A DNA stretch of 64,000 nucleotides from NCBI RefSeq assembly GCF_007747655.1, contig NZ_CP036274.1, positions 5,642,001 through 5,706,000 on the forward strand. The letters are read 5' to 3'. This document shows positions 25,856-34,394 of this stretch, piece by piece. The notes beneath the pieces were generated by a model. It made no database searches and was not told where the DNA came from. It worked only from the letters and a program-made list of their open reading frames with translations. Positions within the stretch are counted from its first letter, which is position 1. Each line of letters starts with the position of its first letter. The translations under genes were made by a program, and so were the position numbers. The DNA is from Anatilimnocola aggregata. GTDB taxonomy: Bacteria; Planctomycetota; Planctomycetia; Pirellulales; Pirellulaceae.

Positions 25856-26206
25856 ATGACAACCATTCGACGGATTGGCAATTCTGCACGCTGGTCCGAT
25901 GTCGTGATCCATCGCGGCGTGGCGCAATGGGTCGAAGTTGCGGAAGATCCTTCGACCGATGCCCAGGGCCAAGCCGAGCAAGTGCTGCAGCAGATCAACG
26001 CCACCCTCGAACAGATCGGCAGCAATCGCGAGCAGATCTTGCAGGTCCTCGTCTATCTGCATGAGATGGCCGATGCGCCGGCGCTCAATGCGGCCTGGGA
26101 TGCCTGGGTTCCCCCAGGACACGCGCCCATTCGCGCCTGCGTTCAAGCCGGACTATCCGGCAACTATCGGGTCGAGATGGTCATCTCAGCTGCAGTCGAA
26201 GAGTGA
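25856..26206 (+). CDS. RidA/YjgF-family protein
   Basis: The 116-residue protein is close to the usual RidA size. It has the family pattern QAEQVLQQINATLEQIGSNR, then ILQVLVYLHEM, then HAPIRACVQAGLS, in which the Arg corresponds to the substrate-contacting Arg of RidA. RidA proteins hydrolyse reactive enamine/imine intermediates from amino acid metabolism. MTTIRRIGNSARWSD resembles the subgroup that starts with a similar N-terminus, not the classical RidA. It converges with the SMP-30/LRR gene, 11 bp away. Confidence 0.87.
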   Translation: MTTIRRIGNSARWSDVVIHRGVAQWVEVAEDPSTDAQGQAEQVLQQINATLEQIGSNREQILQVLVYLHEMADAPALNAAWDAWVPPGHAPIRACVQAGLSGNYRVEMVISAAVEE

Positions 26207-26217
26207 ATGCGCGCCCT

Positions 26218-28362
26218 CTAATACTTGATCTGCACGTCAGGCAATATCGCTTGCAGCTTCTGTTTCGCGTCCTCACTGAATTTGCCTCCGCGCAAATCCA
26301 ACGTGCGCAGATTCTTCAAGTCAGCCAGTACTGATAGCGAAGCGTCCGTCATGTTCGGTGAAATGAGCGTGACGTTCTCCAGCGTGTTGATCGTCACGAG
26401 CTGTTTCACTCCTTCATCACTGAAGTTCCCGTTGATGAGCATTAGCTTGCGGAGCTTCGGCAGCTGAGCAACTTGCTGGAGCGTCGCGTCGCTCGCTGCT
26501 TGATCGTAGACATCAAGTTCGTAAAGCTCATTAAGTTCGCCCAAGAACGGTAAAGCCTCCGAGGTTGTCTTCGGCCCATGAATATGCAACTGCCTGAGAT
26601 TCTTCAGCCCAGCCAATTGCCGCAACCCTTCATCCGTGACATTGGTATGCACGATTTCCAGCCGCGTCAAACTGGGGAATTGGCCAATTGCTTTCAACCC
26701 TTCATCGCTGGCCGGCGAAGAATGGAGGTTGATCGACTCCAACTGCTTCAATCTGGTGAGGTACTTGAATCCGCTCCCCGTAATCTTCGAGGCACAGACT
26801 GTCATCCGTTTCATCTTTCTAAGTTTGCCGAGGTGCTCAAATCCTTCGTCACTCACGGCAGTCAGGCACAAGTTCAGTTTTTCTAGGTTTGGCAGAGTGC
26901 CGAGGTGAACCAAGCCAGCACTGGTCACAGCTGTTCCGCTTAGTTGTAGATTCCGCAAGAGTCGCTGCTGGCCGATGTTCTGCAAGAACTCATCCGTCAC
27001 TCGATCGGTAAGCTTCTTCGGCGTCGGCTCTTTGTGTCCATCGGTTCGTTCGTTCAGATCAATCTCGACGATGCGTTGGAAAATCGTGAGCGCTCCGTCG
27101 CCGGTAATTGCGCGCAGCCACTGGGGCGCGACAACCTCACTCTTGACTTTGCCGCCAAGGCGTTTGATTTCGGCGATCAATTCCAAGTCGCTGGCGTGAT
27201 TTGCAGCAGCCTGGTCCAACTCGCCAAGGTGACGATAGACCTCGCCGTGCAGTTGTTCATCTTTGATTTCGGCGGCAAGCCGACTCAGCTGCGCTAGGCG
27301 AGCATCGCGCGCTTGTATGGTCAATTCTTCCGAGTTGTACTTGAAAGCACCTGCCAGCTTGAGCATGTCGAGGAGAATCTTGGCGTCCGCGTGCGGTTGC
27401 AGCGGAACTACGTCGAGTGAACGAATCGCAGCATGCTTCGCCGGCAAATGCCCCCCAAAACCTTTTACGCCAACCTTTGCGTGAAACACACCCGGTGGAT
27501 CGCCGGTCGTGCAAAAGATCTCGTCGTGATTCGGGCCGCAAAAGGCGATATTGCTGACAACCTTCGCGGGGACAGGCAAATAGGCAAGCGCCTTCGCCTC
27601 GGGGCTCAGCACGGTGATGCGACCCTGGCCCGACTCTGGCCGATGAAAATCGGCAACCCAAAGATTTCCCGCGGCATCGAACGCGCACCCATCGCCGCCA
27701 CTCCCGCCGAGGTCGTAAAACACTTCCGACTTCCCGAGCAATTTCCCGGCAGGGGTGAGTGGATAGCGCAGAATCTTCTTCGACTGCGATTCGATCACGT
27801 AGAGGAAATTGCTGGCCGGATCGACATCGAGGCCATTGGGAAACGCGAGACCGCCGGCCACACGATCGACACGACCGTCGGCACTCAGGCGGTAAATGTT
27901 GCCGACTGGGTTCGCGGCCGAAGAGCCTTCCGGATCGCTCCAATAAAAGTTGCCGGCACCATCGAGTGTGAGGTCGTTCAAACCCCGCAATGGCTGCGTT
28001 TCGTGCTGCTCGGCCAGTACCACCACCGAGCCATTCTCAGTCACTTCGAGAATGGCCTTGTGCTTATTGTCGGCAACGAACAGGCTGCCGGTTCGTGGAT
28101 TGAGAATTGTTCCCGCGGGATTGATTTCGAGATACTTGTGAACCTGCTGCTTCGCGTCGACCCGCAGCAGGGCTCCGCTGCAAAAGAAGACTTCACCATT
28201 TCGCCAAGTGGGACCCTCGGAATATCCCGGCGCAGCGGCGTACTTTTTAAATGTGACCTTCGCTAGTTTGTCGGCGAGTTCGCCAGTAGGTTCTTGCGCA
28301 CGACCAGTTGTTAACGCTAACAACCAACAGCAGGTAGGCAGCGAAACCAAGGAGAGCTTCAT
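26218..28362 (-). CDS. Exported SMP-30/gluconolactonase-like protein with C-terminal leucine-rich repeats
   Basis: The 714-residue protein has a signal peptide (LSLVSLPTCCWLLALTTG). Residues about 40-310 form an SMP-30/gluconolactonase-type beta-propeller: GYSEGPTWRNGEVFF, LNDLTLDGAGNFYWSDPEG, LAFPNGLDVDPASNFLYV and GDGCAFDAAGNLWVADF, which carry the metal-binding residues. A helical linker follows (about 340-450). Residues about 475-710 hold about ten leucine-rich repeats (GLVHLGTLPNLEKLNLCLT, FPSLTRLEIVHTNVTDEGL). SMP-30 proteins hydrolyse sugar lactones; the repeats would bind a partner. The combination is unusual. Confidence 0.88.
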   Translation of the reverse strand: MKLSLVSLPTCCWLLALTTGRAQEPTGELADKLAKVTFKKYAAAPGYSEGPTWRNGEVFFCSGALLRVDAKQQVHKYLEINPAGTILNPRTGSLFVADNKHKAILEVTENGSVVVLAEQHETQPLRGLNDLTLDGAGNFYWSDPEGSSAANPVGNIYRLSADGRVDRVAGGLAFPNGLDVDPASNFLYVIESQSKKILRYPLTPAGKLLGKSEVFYDLGGSGGDGCAFDAAGNLWVADFHRPESGQGRITVLSPEAKALAYLPVPAKVVSNIAFCGPNHDEIFCTTGDPPGVFHAKVGVKGFGGHLPAKHAAIRSLDVVPLQPHADAKILLDMLKLAGAFKYNSEELTIQARDARLAQLSRLAAEIKDEQLHGEVYRHLGELDQAAANHASDLELIAEIKRLGGKVKSEVVAPQWLRAITGDGALTIFQRIVEIDLNERTDGHKEPTPKKLTDRVTDEFLQNIGQQRLLRNLQLSGTAVTSAGLVHLGTLPNLEKLNLCLTAVSDEGFEHLGKLRKMKRMTVCASKITGSGFKYLTRLKQLESINLHSSPASDEGLKAIGQFPSLTRLEIVHTNVTDEGLRQLAGLKNLRQLHIHGPKTTSEALPFLGELNELYELDVYDQAASDATLQQVAQLPKLRKLMLINGNFSDEGVKQLVTINTLENVTLISPNMTDASLSVLADLKNLRTLDLRGGKFSEDAKQKLQAILPDVQIKY

Positions 28363-28392
28363 CGGGGCCTCAGCAGGTGAGTGTGGCGCACT

Positions 28393-28468
28393 TAGCCCGA
28401 CGCGTTAGCGAGGGAGAACTGCGCGAAACCGTTGGTACGAGATTCTCCCTCGCTGACGCGTCGGGCTA
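28393..28468. repeat. Inverted repeat, planctomycete-type intergenic palindrome A
   Basis: Arms of 26 bp (28393-28418, 28443-28468) read TAGCCCGACGCGTTAGCGAG and onward, with one mismatch and a 24-bp spacer. The right arm overlaps the 3' end of the first phosphorylase gene by three bases. The sequence resembles short palindromes that, as I recall, recur many times in Pirellulales genomes. It may also end transcription of the flanking minus-strand gene. Confidence 0.75.
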
Positions 28469-29326
28469 GTTGGCTAGGCCTTCGTCTCGAATCGCGGCCA
28501 GCACGCCATGGACGAGTGCCCGCACTTTGTGTTGCACTTTTTGCGCGACCTTCACGACGTGCTCGGCATCAACCTCTTCACGCACGATGGCATCGGGCCG
28601 GGCAATGTTGGTAACGGTTGAAATGCCGAACACACGCAAGCCACAACTGGCAGCCACGAGGACTTCGGGCACGGTCGACATGCCCACCACATCTCCCATG
28701 CGGCGAAACATGCGATATTCCGCGCGCGTTTCGTAGCTCGGTCCCGTAACTGCCACATACACGCCACGTTGACAGGCAAAACCGAGTTCGCGGGCAGCCT
28801 TCAGACCGGCATCGACCAGCTTGGGACAATAGAGACGCGCTTGCACGCGCGGCATGCGATCTGTCTGGCCGGTTGAGAACGGCGCCAGACCTTCGAGAAA
28901 CATCAGCTGAATGTGATCTTCGATAATCATCACATCGCCGACTTCAAACAGAGGATTCACACCCCCGGCCGCATTCGAAACGATCAGCGTCTTGGCTCCC
29001 AGCGATTGCATCACGCGGACCGGCAACGTCGCCTGCTCGACGGGATATCCTTCGTACAAGTGACAGCGCCCTTGCATGACGATGACCGGAACGTCGTCAA
29101 TGCGCCCACAGATAAAGTTACCTTTGTGAGCCAGCGCGGTCGAATGCGGAAAGTGAGGAATCTCGCGATAAGGAATTATCTGCTCGGCAGCGATTTCGTC
29201 GGCTAAATCGCCGAGCCCAGTACCGAGGATGATCGCAACTTCTGGCGTGCAGGTCCAACGCGCGCGAACGACCGCCAGGGCATCTTGCAGCATGCGATCT
29301 CGGTCGTGGTGAATGATCGCGTTCAT
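28466..29326 (-). CDS. Purine nucleoside phosphorylase, inosine/guanosine type
   Basis: The 286-residue protein is a trimeric-type PNP (PNP-II): phosphate-binding [55 protein letters not shown] with the purine-contacting Glu, and [22 protein letters not shown] keeps the Asn (N240) equivalent to Asn243 of human PNP, which favours 6-oxopurines. The enzyme cleaves purine nucleosides with phosphate to the base and ribose-1-phosphate. It is next to a second PNP on the same strand, separated by a repeat-bearing gap. Confidence 0.93.
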   Translation of the reverse strand: MNAIIHHDRDRMLQDALAVVRARWTCTPEVAIILGTGLGDLADEIAAEQIIPYREIPHFPHSTALAHKGNFICGRIDDVPVIVMQGRCHLYEGYPVEQATLPVRVMQSLGAKTLIVSNAAGGVNPLFEVGDVMIIEDHIQLMFLEGLAPFSTGQTDRMPRVQARLYCPKLVDAGLKAARELGFACQRGVYVAVTGPSYETRAEYRMFRRMGDVVGMSTVPEVLVAASCGLRVFGISTVTNIARPDAIVREEVDAEHVVKVAQKVQHKVRALVHGVLAAIRDEGLAN

Positions 29327-29347
29327 AATCTAATTGGCCCACTCTTG

Positions 29348-29415
29348 CCGTGGCATAGGCTTCCAGCCTGTGAACCGACTGGAAAGACATGACAGGCAGG
29401 CTGCCTGTCCCACGG
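29348..29415. repeat. Imperfect inverted repeat between the two phosphorylase genes
   Basis: CCGTGGCATAGGCTTCCAGC (from 29348) pairs imperfectly with the segment ending GGCTGCCTGTCCCACGG at 29415. The arms are about 24 bp with several mismatches around a 20-bp spacer that itself contains CGACTGGAAAG. This is a second family of intergenic palindrome, distinct from that at 28393, and it directly follows the stop codon of the upstream PNP gene. Confidence 0.65.
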
Positions 29416-30246
29416 TTACGAAACTTGCTCTTGAGCCAGCACACCCATTACGAGCGCGCGAAGCTTGGGTTCTGCGGCATTGGCGGTGGCGATGATCTTG
29501 GGTACATCGGCCGGCTCGAGCGCATCGGGAAAACACATATCGGTAATGATCGAAAAGCCGACGACCTTGAGCCCGGCATGGACGGCGACGATCACTTCTG
29601 GCACGGTCGACATCCCCACGACATCGGCACCAATCAACCGGAGGAAGCGATACTCGGCCCGCGTTTCGAGATTCGGTCCCGATACGGCTACAAACACACC
29701 CTTGTGAGCGACAATGTTTTGCTTGCGAGCCACTTCGAGCGCGCGATCGACCAGTTGGCGGTCGTAGGGCTGGCTCATATCGGGGAAGCGCGGCCCCAGG
29801 CGGTCATCGTTCACCCCAATCAGCGGATTGCCACCCATCAAGTTGATGTGATCGTCGATCACCATGATGTCGCCGCATTGATAATACGGATTCATGCCTC
29901 CGCAAGCGTTCGAGACCACGAGCAGTTTCGCACCCAGCGACTTGAACACCCGCACCGGCAGGGTGATAGTGTCGAGAGGATACCCCTCATACATGTGAAA
30001 GCGGCCTTCCATCGCCATGACGGGCAGACCGCCAAGGGTGCCGCATATCAAGCGACCGCGATGGCTAATGGCCGTGCTGCGAGGGAAGTGCGGGATTTCG
30101 CTGTAGTCGATGGCCACATCCTGCTGCATCTGCTCAACGAGACTACCGAGCCCTGTTCCCAGGATAATGCCCGCGTGGGGCTGCTTGTTCCACTTGGAAC
30201 GGATGAATGCCGATGCTTCTTCAATCTTGGCGAACAAACCCTGCAT
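29416..30246 (-). CDS. Second purine nucleoside phosphorylase with an Asn-to-Asp specificity change
   Basis: The 276-residue protein is a PNP-II paralogue with [63 protein letters not shown] and [18 protein letters not shown]. The Asn243-equivalent is Asp236 here ([12 protein letters not shown]), as in methylthioadenosine phosphorylases, so 6-aminopurines such as adenosine or methylthioadenosine are likely substrates. I chose the ATG at 30246, which begins with [12 protein letters not shown]; the frame runs to 30321 without better support. It is probably co-transcribed with the first PNP. Confidence 0.9.
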   Translation of the reverse strand: MQGLFAKIEEASAFIRSKWNKQPHAGIILGTGLGSLVEQMQQDVAIDYSEIPHFPRSTAISHRGRLICGTLGGLPVMAMEGRFHMYEGYPLDTITLPVRVFKSLGAKLLVVSNACGGMNPYYQCGDIMVIDDHINLMGGNPLIGVNDDRLGPRFPDMSQPYDRQLVDRALEVARKQNIVAHKGVFVAVSGPNLETRAEYRFLRLIGADVVGMSTVPEVIVAVHAGLKVVGFSIITDMCFPDALEPADVPKIIATANAAEPKLRALVMGVLAQEQVS

Positions 30247-30414
30247 GACAGCCTCGCGCGACGTCGAATCGTAACTGTTGACTACGGGCCAAGCGTACCG
30301 CAAGCGTCCAAGCGAGAGCAAGTGGCTGGCGAGGAATCTACGACTGCTGGATACGCAAACAAGTGCGGCAGAGCGCCTTGTTCCTGCGTTCCGGCCTCGG
30401 CTACCTTATAAACC

Positions 30415-31035
30415 ATGACCACGTTTCAACCTGCCGAATCCGCTCCCCTTGGCGAAAGCCAACTCGTGCAGCAGTTGCAGGCGGGGGACGGCGGCGCCTT
30501 CGAGCAATTAGTGCGCGAGCATGGCCCACGCTTGCTCGCGGTGGCTCGCCGGTATGTCGACAGCGACGCCGATTGCCAGGATGTGCTGCAGGACGCGCTA
30601 CTCTCGGCGTTTCGGTCGATCGGTCTGTTCAACGGACAGTCGCAGTTAGGAACCTGGCTGCATCGCATTACTGTTAACGCCGCTCTGATGAAGTTGCGAT
30701 CGCAGAGACGCCGACCTGAACGCTCCATCGAGGCTCTGTTGCCGAAATTCATTGAAGACGGTCATCGACTATGGCCGGGAGGCCCCTGGAAGGACGGAAA
30801 AACGCACGATCCGCTGCTAGCCCGCGAAACGTGCGAACTGGTTCGCAATTGCATCGATCAGTTGCCTGAGTCCTACCGCGTGATTCTGCTGCTCCGCGAT
30901 CTGGAGGAACGATCGGCAGAAGAAACCGCGGAACTACTGCAATTGAGCCCAGCCAACGTCAAGACCCGACTCCACCGAGCGCGACTCGCGCTGCGCGAAC
31001 TCTTGGACCCGCATTTTCAAGGACCGCCCTCGTGA
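30415..31035 (+). CDS. ECF RNA polymerase sigma factor
   Basis: The 206-residue sigma factor has region 2 (FEQLVREHGPRLLAVARRY, DCQDVLQDALLSAFRSIG) and region 4 (IDQLPESYRVILLLRDLEE, LQLSPANVKTRLHRARLAL). An extra basic segment (RSQRRRPERS) lies between regions 2 and 4. Its stop codon overlaps the start of a small zinc-type anti-sigma factor, so the pair is coupled. Downstream, after 237 bp, is the molybdenum hydroxylase operon, a possible target. Confidence 0.93.
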   Translation: MTTFQPAESAPLGESQLVQQLQAGDGGAFEQLVREHGPRLLAVARRYVDSDADCQDVLQDALLSAFRSIGLFNGQSQLGTWLHRITVNAALMKLRSQRRRPERSIEALLPKFIEDGHRLWPGGPWKDGKTHDPLLARETCELVRNCIDQLPESYRVILLLRDLEERSAEETAELLQLSPANVKTRLHRARLALRELLDPHFQGPPS

Positions 31036-31283
31036 CTTGCCAAGAGATTATTGAATTTCTAATGGACTATGTCGACGGCGAACTCCCCGCTGATCAACAG
31101 GCGATCTTCGCGCATCACCTTGAGATTTGCGCCGAATGTATGGACTATCTCCACAGCTATCAACAAACCGTGACGCTCGCTAAAGAGACCGGTTCGACCG
31201 AGTCGGCAGCCACACACAACTTTGCCCCAATTCCCGAAGAGTTGGTCAGGGCGATTCTCGCCGCGCGTGCTTCCGCCAAGTGA
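31032..31283 (+). CDS. Small zinc-finger-type anti-sigma factor
   Basis: The 83-residue protein starts at a GTG overlapping the sigma stop codon. It has the ZAS/zf-HC2 signature (EFLMDYVDGELPADQQAIF, then AHHLEICAECMDYL): His then C-x2-C, which binds zinc in the RsrA and ChrR families. No membrane helix follows, so it is a soluble anti-sigma factor. Thiol oxidation or metal loss is the usual release signal in this class; that is by analogy. Confidence 0.88.
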   Translation: MTCQEIIEFLMDYVDGELPADQQAIFAHHLEICAECMDYLHSYQQTVTLAKETGSTESAATHNFAPIPEELVRAILAARASAK

Positions 31284-31520
31284 TTGTCGGCTGAAAAACT
31301 GGCGACTAATTTCCCAATTCATCAGTCCCCTTTGTTGCATCGCGCGCGCCCAGCCGTAATAATCACCCGCGCTGCGGTCGGCCTGCCTTCAGTTGATTGG
31401 GACGAAGCATCGCGGAGATGCAAATCGCCCGTGGGAGAATCCTGCGGTCGATATTCTTCGTCCAGGCCGAGCCAGCAGCGCTACCGGCGCGAGCACGCGC
31501 GCCTTACAAGGAATCAATGC

Positions 31521-32126
31521 ATGTCCCCAAGCACGAAGACTCCGGAACGGTCCGGAGGGTTCAGTCGGCGCGACTTCTTGCATGGCAGCGGCGCGGTGGC
31601 CGCAGCCGCCACGCTGCAAACCTCAGCGACAGCCTTCGCCCAACAGGCGACAGGTGCCGCGGTTGTCTCCGGCGAAACCACGATAGAGCTTTCGGTGAAC
31701 GGCACAAAGCATAAAGTGAAAGTCGAGCCTCGCACGACGCTGCTCGATGTTTTGCGCTTTCAACTCGACCTGACCGGTGCCAAACCGATTTGCACCGATG
31801 GCAGCAGCGGCGGCGCGACCATCCTTGTCGATGGCAAGCCAATGCAGGCCAACATCATGCTGGCGATGCAAGCAGTGGGGAAAGAAATTGCCACGGTCGA
31901 AAGCCTGGCCAAAGACAGGGTTCCCGCTGCATTCACAGCCTGCGACGCCCAGCAATGCGGCTTTTGCACACCCGGCTTCGTTGTCGCCGTGAAGGCGTTT
32001 CTCGATAAGAATCCCAAGGCCACGGAAGAACAGATTCGCAGCGGTCTCAACGGCAACATTTGCCGCTGTGGCACCTATGTGAATGTGGTTCAGGCCGCCG
32101 TGAAACTCGTGAAGGGAGACGCATAG
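31521..32126 (+). CDS. Tat-exported iron-sulfur subunit of a molybdenum hydroxylase, one cluster lost
   Basis: The 201-residue protein has a twin-arginine signal (FSRRDFLHGSGAVAAAATL) and the xanthine-dehydrogenase small-subunit fold. The C-terminal [2Fe-2S] ligands are intact: C141 and C146-GF-C149 (QCGFCTPG), then C181-R-C183. The N-terminal ferredoxin-type cluster is degenerate: only C91 of the C-x4-C-x2-C...C set remains, with Ser96, Ala99 and Asn111 in the other positions (ICTDGSSGGATI, then QANIM). It starts 3 codons after GAATCA without a strong ribosome-binding site. It is followed by the Mo and FAD subunits 2-50 bp downstream. Confidence 0.88.
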   Translation: MSPSTKTPERSGGFSRRDFLHGSGAVAAAATLQTSATAFAQQATGAAVVSGETTIELSVNGTKHKVKVEPRTTLLDVLRFQLDLTGAKPICTDGSSGGATILVDGKPMQANIMLAMQAVGKEIATVESLAKDRVPAAFTACDAQQCGFCTPGFVVAVKAFLDKNPKATEEQIRSGLNGNICRCGTYVNVVQAAVKLVKGDA

Positions 32127-32128
32127 TT

Positions 32129-34345
32129 ATGGCTGACGAAATTTATTACTGGCCGTCACGCGACAAGGCCCAACAACTGGGCAAGCGACACGTGCGGCTC
32201 GATGGCATGCCCAAGTCGACCGGCGCTGCCAAGTACACCTACGACATCAATCTGAAAAATCAACTCATCGCCCGCGCTCTCGGCTGCCCCCACGCGCACT
32301 GCAAGATCAAGTCGATCAATCTGGACGGGGCGAAGAAAGTGAAAGGCGTCGTTCACGTCGAGGCGCTCCGCAAGGAAGGCGAAGAGATCGAGTGGCAGGG
32401 TGAAATGCTCGCCGTCGTCGCTGCCGAAAGCGAAGTCGCAGCCGCCGAAGGCGTGAATGCCATCAAGATCGAGTACGAAATGCTCGAGTCGTTCACCAGC
32501 GAAGACGACCTCGAAACTGCGAAGAAGCTCGGTCGTACCGTGAAAGGTGGCGGCAAGGCAGTGACGGTGAAGGAACCGGGCGACGACGACGATGAAGACG
32601 AATTCGTCGACAAGGAAATTGCCCGCTTGCTGAAAGAGTCGGCCTACGTCGTCGAAGGTAGCTACGGCATTGATGCCATTACCCACTGCTGCTTGGAACC
32701 ACACGGTTCGACGGTCGAGTGGCAAGGCAACAAGTTGATGGTTCACCTGTCGACCCAGAACGTTTCGGGCACCGATGAGGGTTTTGCCAAAGACCTGAAC
32801 ATCACCTCCGACGATGTTGAAGTTCACTGCGACTACATCGGTGGTGGCTTCGGCAGTAAGTTCGCTCCCGATCTGTGGGGCATTGCCGCCGCCCGCATCA
32901 GCAAGGCAACCGGTCGTCCCGTTAAGTTCATGCTCACGCGACTTCAGGAACAGCAGTTGGGTGGCAATCGTCCCAGCGGCTATCTCAAGGTGAAGCTCGG
33001 GGCCGACAAGGACGGTGTGATTCAGGTTTGGGATTCGGAACATTGGGGCAGCGCAGGGGCAATCCCCGGTGGTGTTAGCCATACGGTCGTTCCGTATGTC
33101 TTCGCGCCGAAGAATTATCGCCGGCTGCAGACGAATTTGAAGACGAACACGGCTCAGTCGCGCGCCTGGCGTGCTCCGAATCATCCGCAATCCTGCGCGA
33201 TGACTCAGACCGCTATCGACGACCTGGCTCGCAAGATGGGGGCCAATAGTTACGACATCTTCCTGAAGAACCTCGGGACCGACGATGCTCCTGGCATCGG
33301 CGGAGCCAAGCCTTCGGTTTACAAAGCCGAAATGGAAATCGCTGCCAAGCTGATGGACTGGAGTGCCAAGTGGCATCCGCACGGCAAGGGCAAGAAGCAA
33401 GGCTCGGTGGTGGAAGGGCTTGGAATGGCCATCCACACTTGGGGTGGCAAGGCGAACAGCTCGAATTGCCTCCTAAAGATTTACCCAGACGGCGGCGTCG
33501 AGACAACCTGCGGCACGCAGGACCTCGGCGTCGGCACGCGAACCGTGCTGGCTGTGGTGTTGGCCGAAACGTTTGGTCTCCCTTACGAAAGCATCAAGGT
33601 GAACATCGGTTCGTCCAAGATGCCCGTCAGCGGTCCTTCGGGTGGCAGCACGACCGTAGGGGGCGTTTGCGAATCGCATCGCCGCGCCGGTCAAGATGCC
33701 TTCCGCCAGATTGCCGAACTCGTCGGCAAGAAGCTGGGTGTCGATCCCGCCACGCTGGAAGCGGTGAAGGGGCGTGTGCAGGTTGCCGGCAAGCCTGACA
33801 AAGGTCTGTCGTGGAAAGAAGCCTGCACACTGATTGGGATGCGTCCGCTGGAAGTGACTGGCTCGTACAAGATCGATACCCCCAGCCCGCTGTCGAGTCA
33901 GCAGGTCGGCGGCGTGCAAATGGCCCATGTGGCTGTCGATACCGATACGGGTATCGTCAAGCTGAAGAAATTCGTCGCCGTGCAAGACATCGGCCTCGTT
34001 GTCTGCCGCCAGCAAGCAGAGAGCCAAATTTACGGCTCGGCAGTGATGGGTATCGCGTATGCGTTGTTCGAACAGCGGATTACCGATCCCAAGACCGGTG
34101 CCTTCGTGAATGCCGAACTCGCGCAGTACAAGCTGCCGCGCATCGGTGACATTGGCGAAGTGGTGTGTGAATTTTATGAACCAGACGATCAGCGTTCGCG
34201 CGGCGTGATTGGCATCGGCGAACCGCCGGTCATCTCGCCCGGAGCGGCGATCAGCAATGCGGTCTGCAATGCTTTGGGCATTCGCGTTCCGGTCCTTCCC
34301 ATCACGCCGCAACGCGTGCTGGAAGCTCTGAAGGCCAAAGCGTAA
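32129..34345 (+). CDS. Molybdenum-binding catalytic subunit, xanthine dehydrogenase family
   Basis: The 738-residue protein has the aldehyde oxidase/xanthine dehydrogenase a/b hammerhead near the start (GKRHVRLDGMPKSTGAAKYT) and Mo-pterin binding motifs: LSTQNVSGT, IGGGFGSKF, RAWRAPNHPQ, CGTQDLGVGTRT and GPSGGSTTVGG. The catalytic Glu is present in GVIGIGEPPVISPGAA. No signal peptide is present, so it is probably carried out by the Tat signal of the Fe-S subunit. An acidic insert (EPGDDDDEDEFVD) lies near residue 150. The substrate, likely an aldehyde or N-heterocycle, cannot be read. Confidence 0.92.
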   Translation: MADEIYYWPSRDKAQQLGKRHVRLDGMPKSTGAAKYTYDINLKNQLIARALGCPHAHCKIKSINLDGAKKVKGVVHVEALRKEGEEIEWQGEMLAVVAAESEVAAAEGVNAIKIEYEMLESFTSEDDLETAKKLGRTVKGGGKAVTVKEPGDDDDEDEFVDKEIARLLKESAYVVEGSYGIDAITHCCLEPHGSTVEWQGNKLMVHLSTQNVSGTDEGFAKDLNITSDDVEVHCDYIGGGFGSKFAPDLWGIAAARISKATGRPVKFMLTRLQEQQLGGNRPSGYLKVKLGADKDGVIQVWDSEHWGSAGAIPGGVSHTVVPYVFAPKNYRRLQTNLKTNTAQSRAWRAPNHPQSCAMTQTAIDDLARKMGANSYDIFLKNLGTDDAPGIGGAKPSVYKAEMEIAAKLMDWSAKWHPHGKGKKQGSVVEGLGMAIHTWGGKANSSNCLLKIYPDGGVETTCGTQDLGVGTRTVLAVVLAETFGLPYESIKVNIGSSKMPVSGPSGGSTTVGGVCESHRRAGQDAFRQIAELVGKKLGVDPATLEAVKGRVQVAGKPDKGLSWKEACTLIGMRPLEVTGSYKIDTPSPLSSQQVGGVQMAHVAVDTDTGIVKLKKFVAVQDIGLVVCRQQAESQIYGSAVMGIAYALFEQRITDPKTGAFVNAELAQYKLPRIGDIGEVVCEFYEPDDQRSRGVIGIGEPPVISPGAAISNAVCNALGIRVPVLPITPQRVLEALKAKA

Positions 34346-34394
34346 GCCGGTTCAACTTACTCACCACACAAAACCATCATGGAATCGTTAAGTC

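Noticed and set aside
32156-33436. 426-codon minus-strand frame opposite the molybdenum subunit
   Set aside because: Antisense shadow of a gene with full catalytic motifs.
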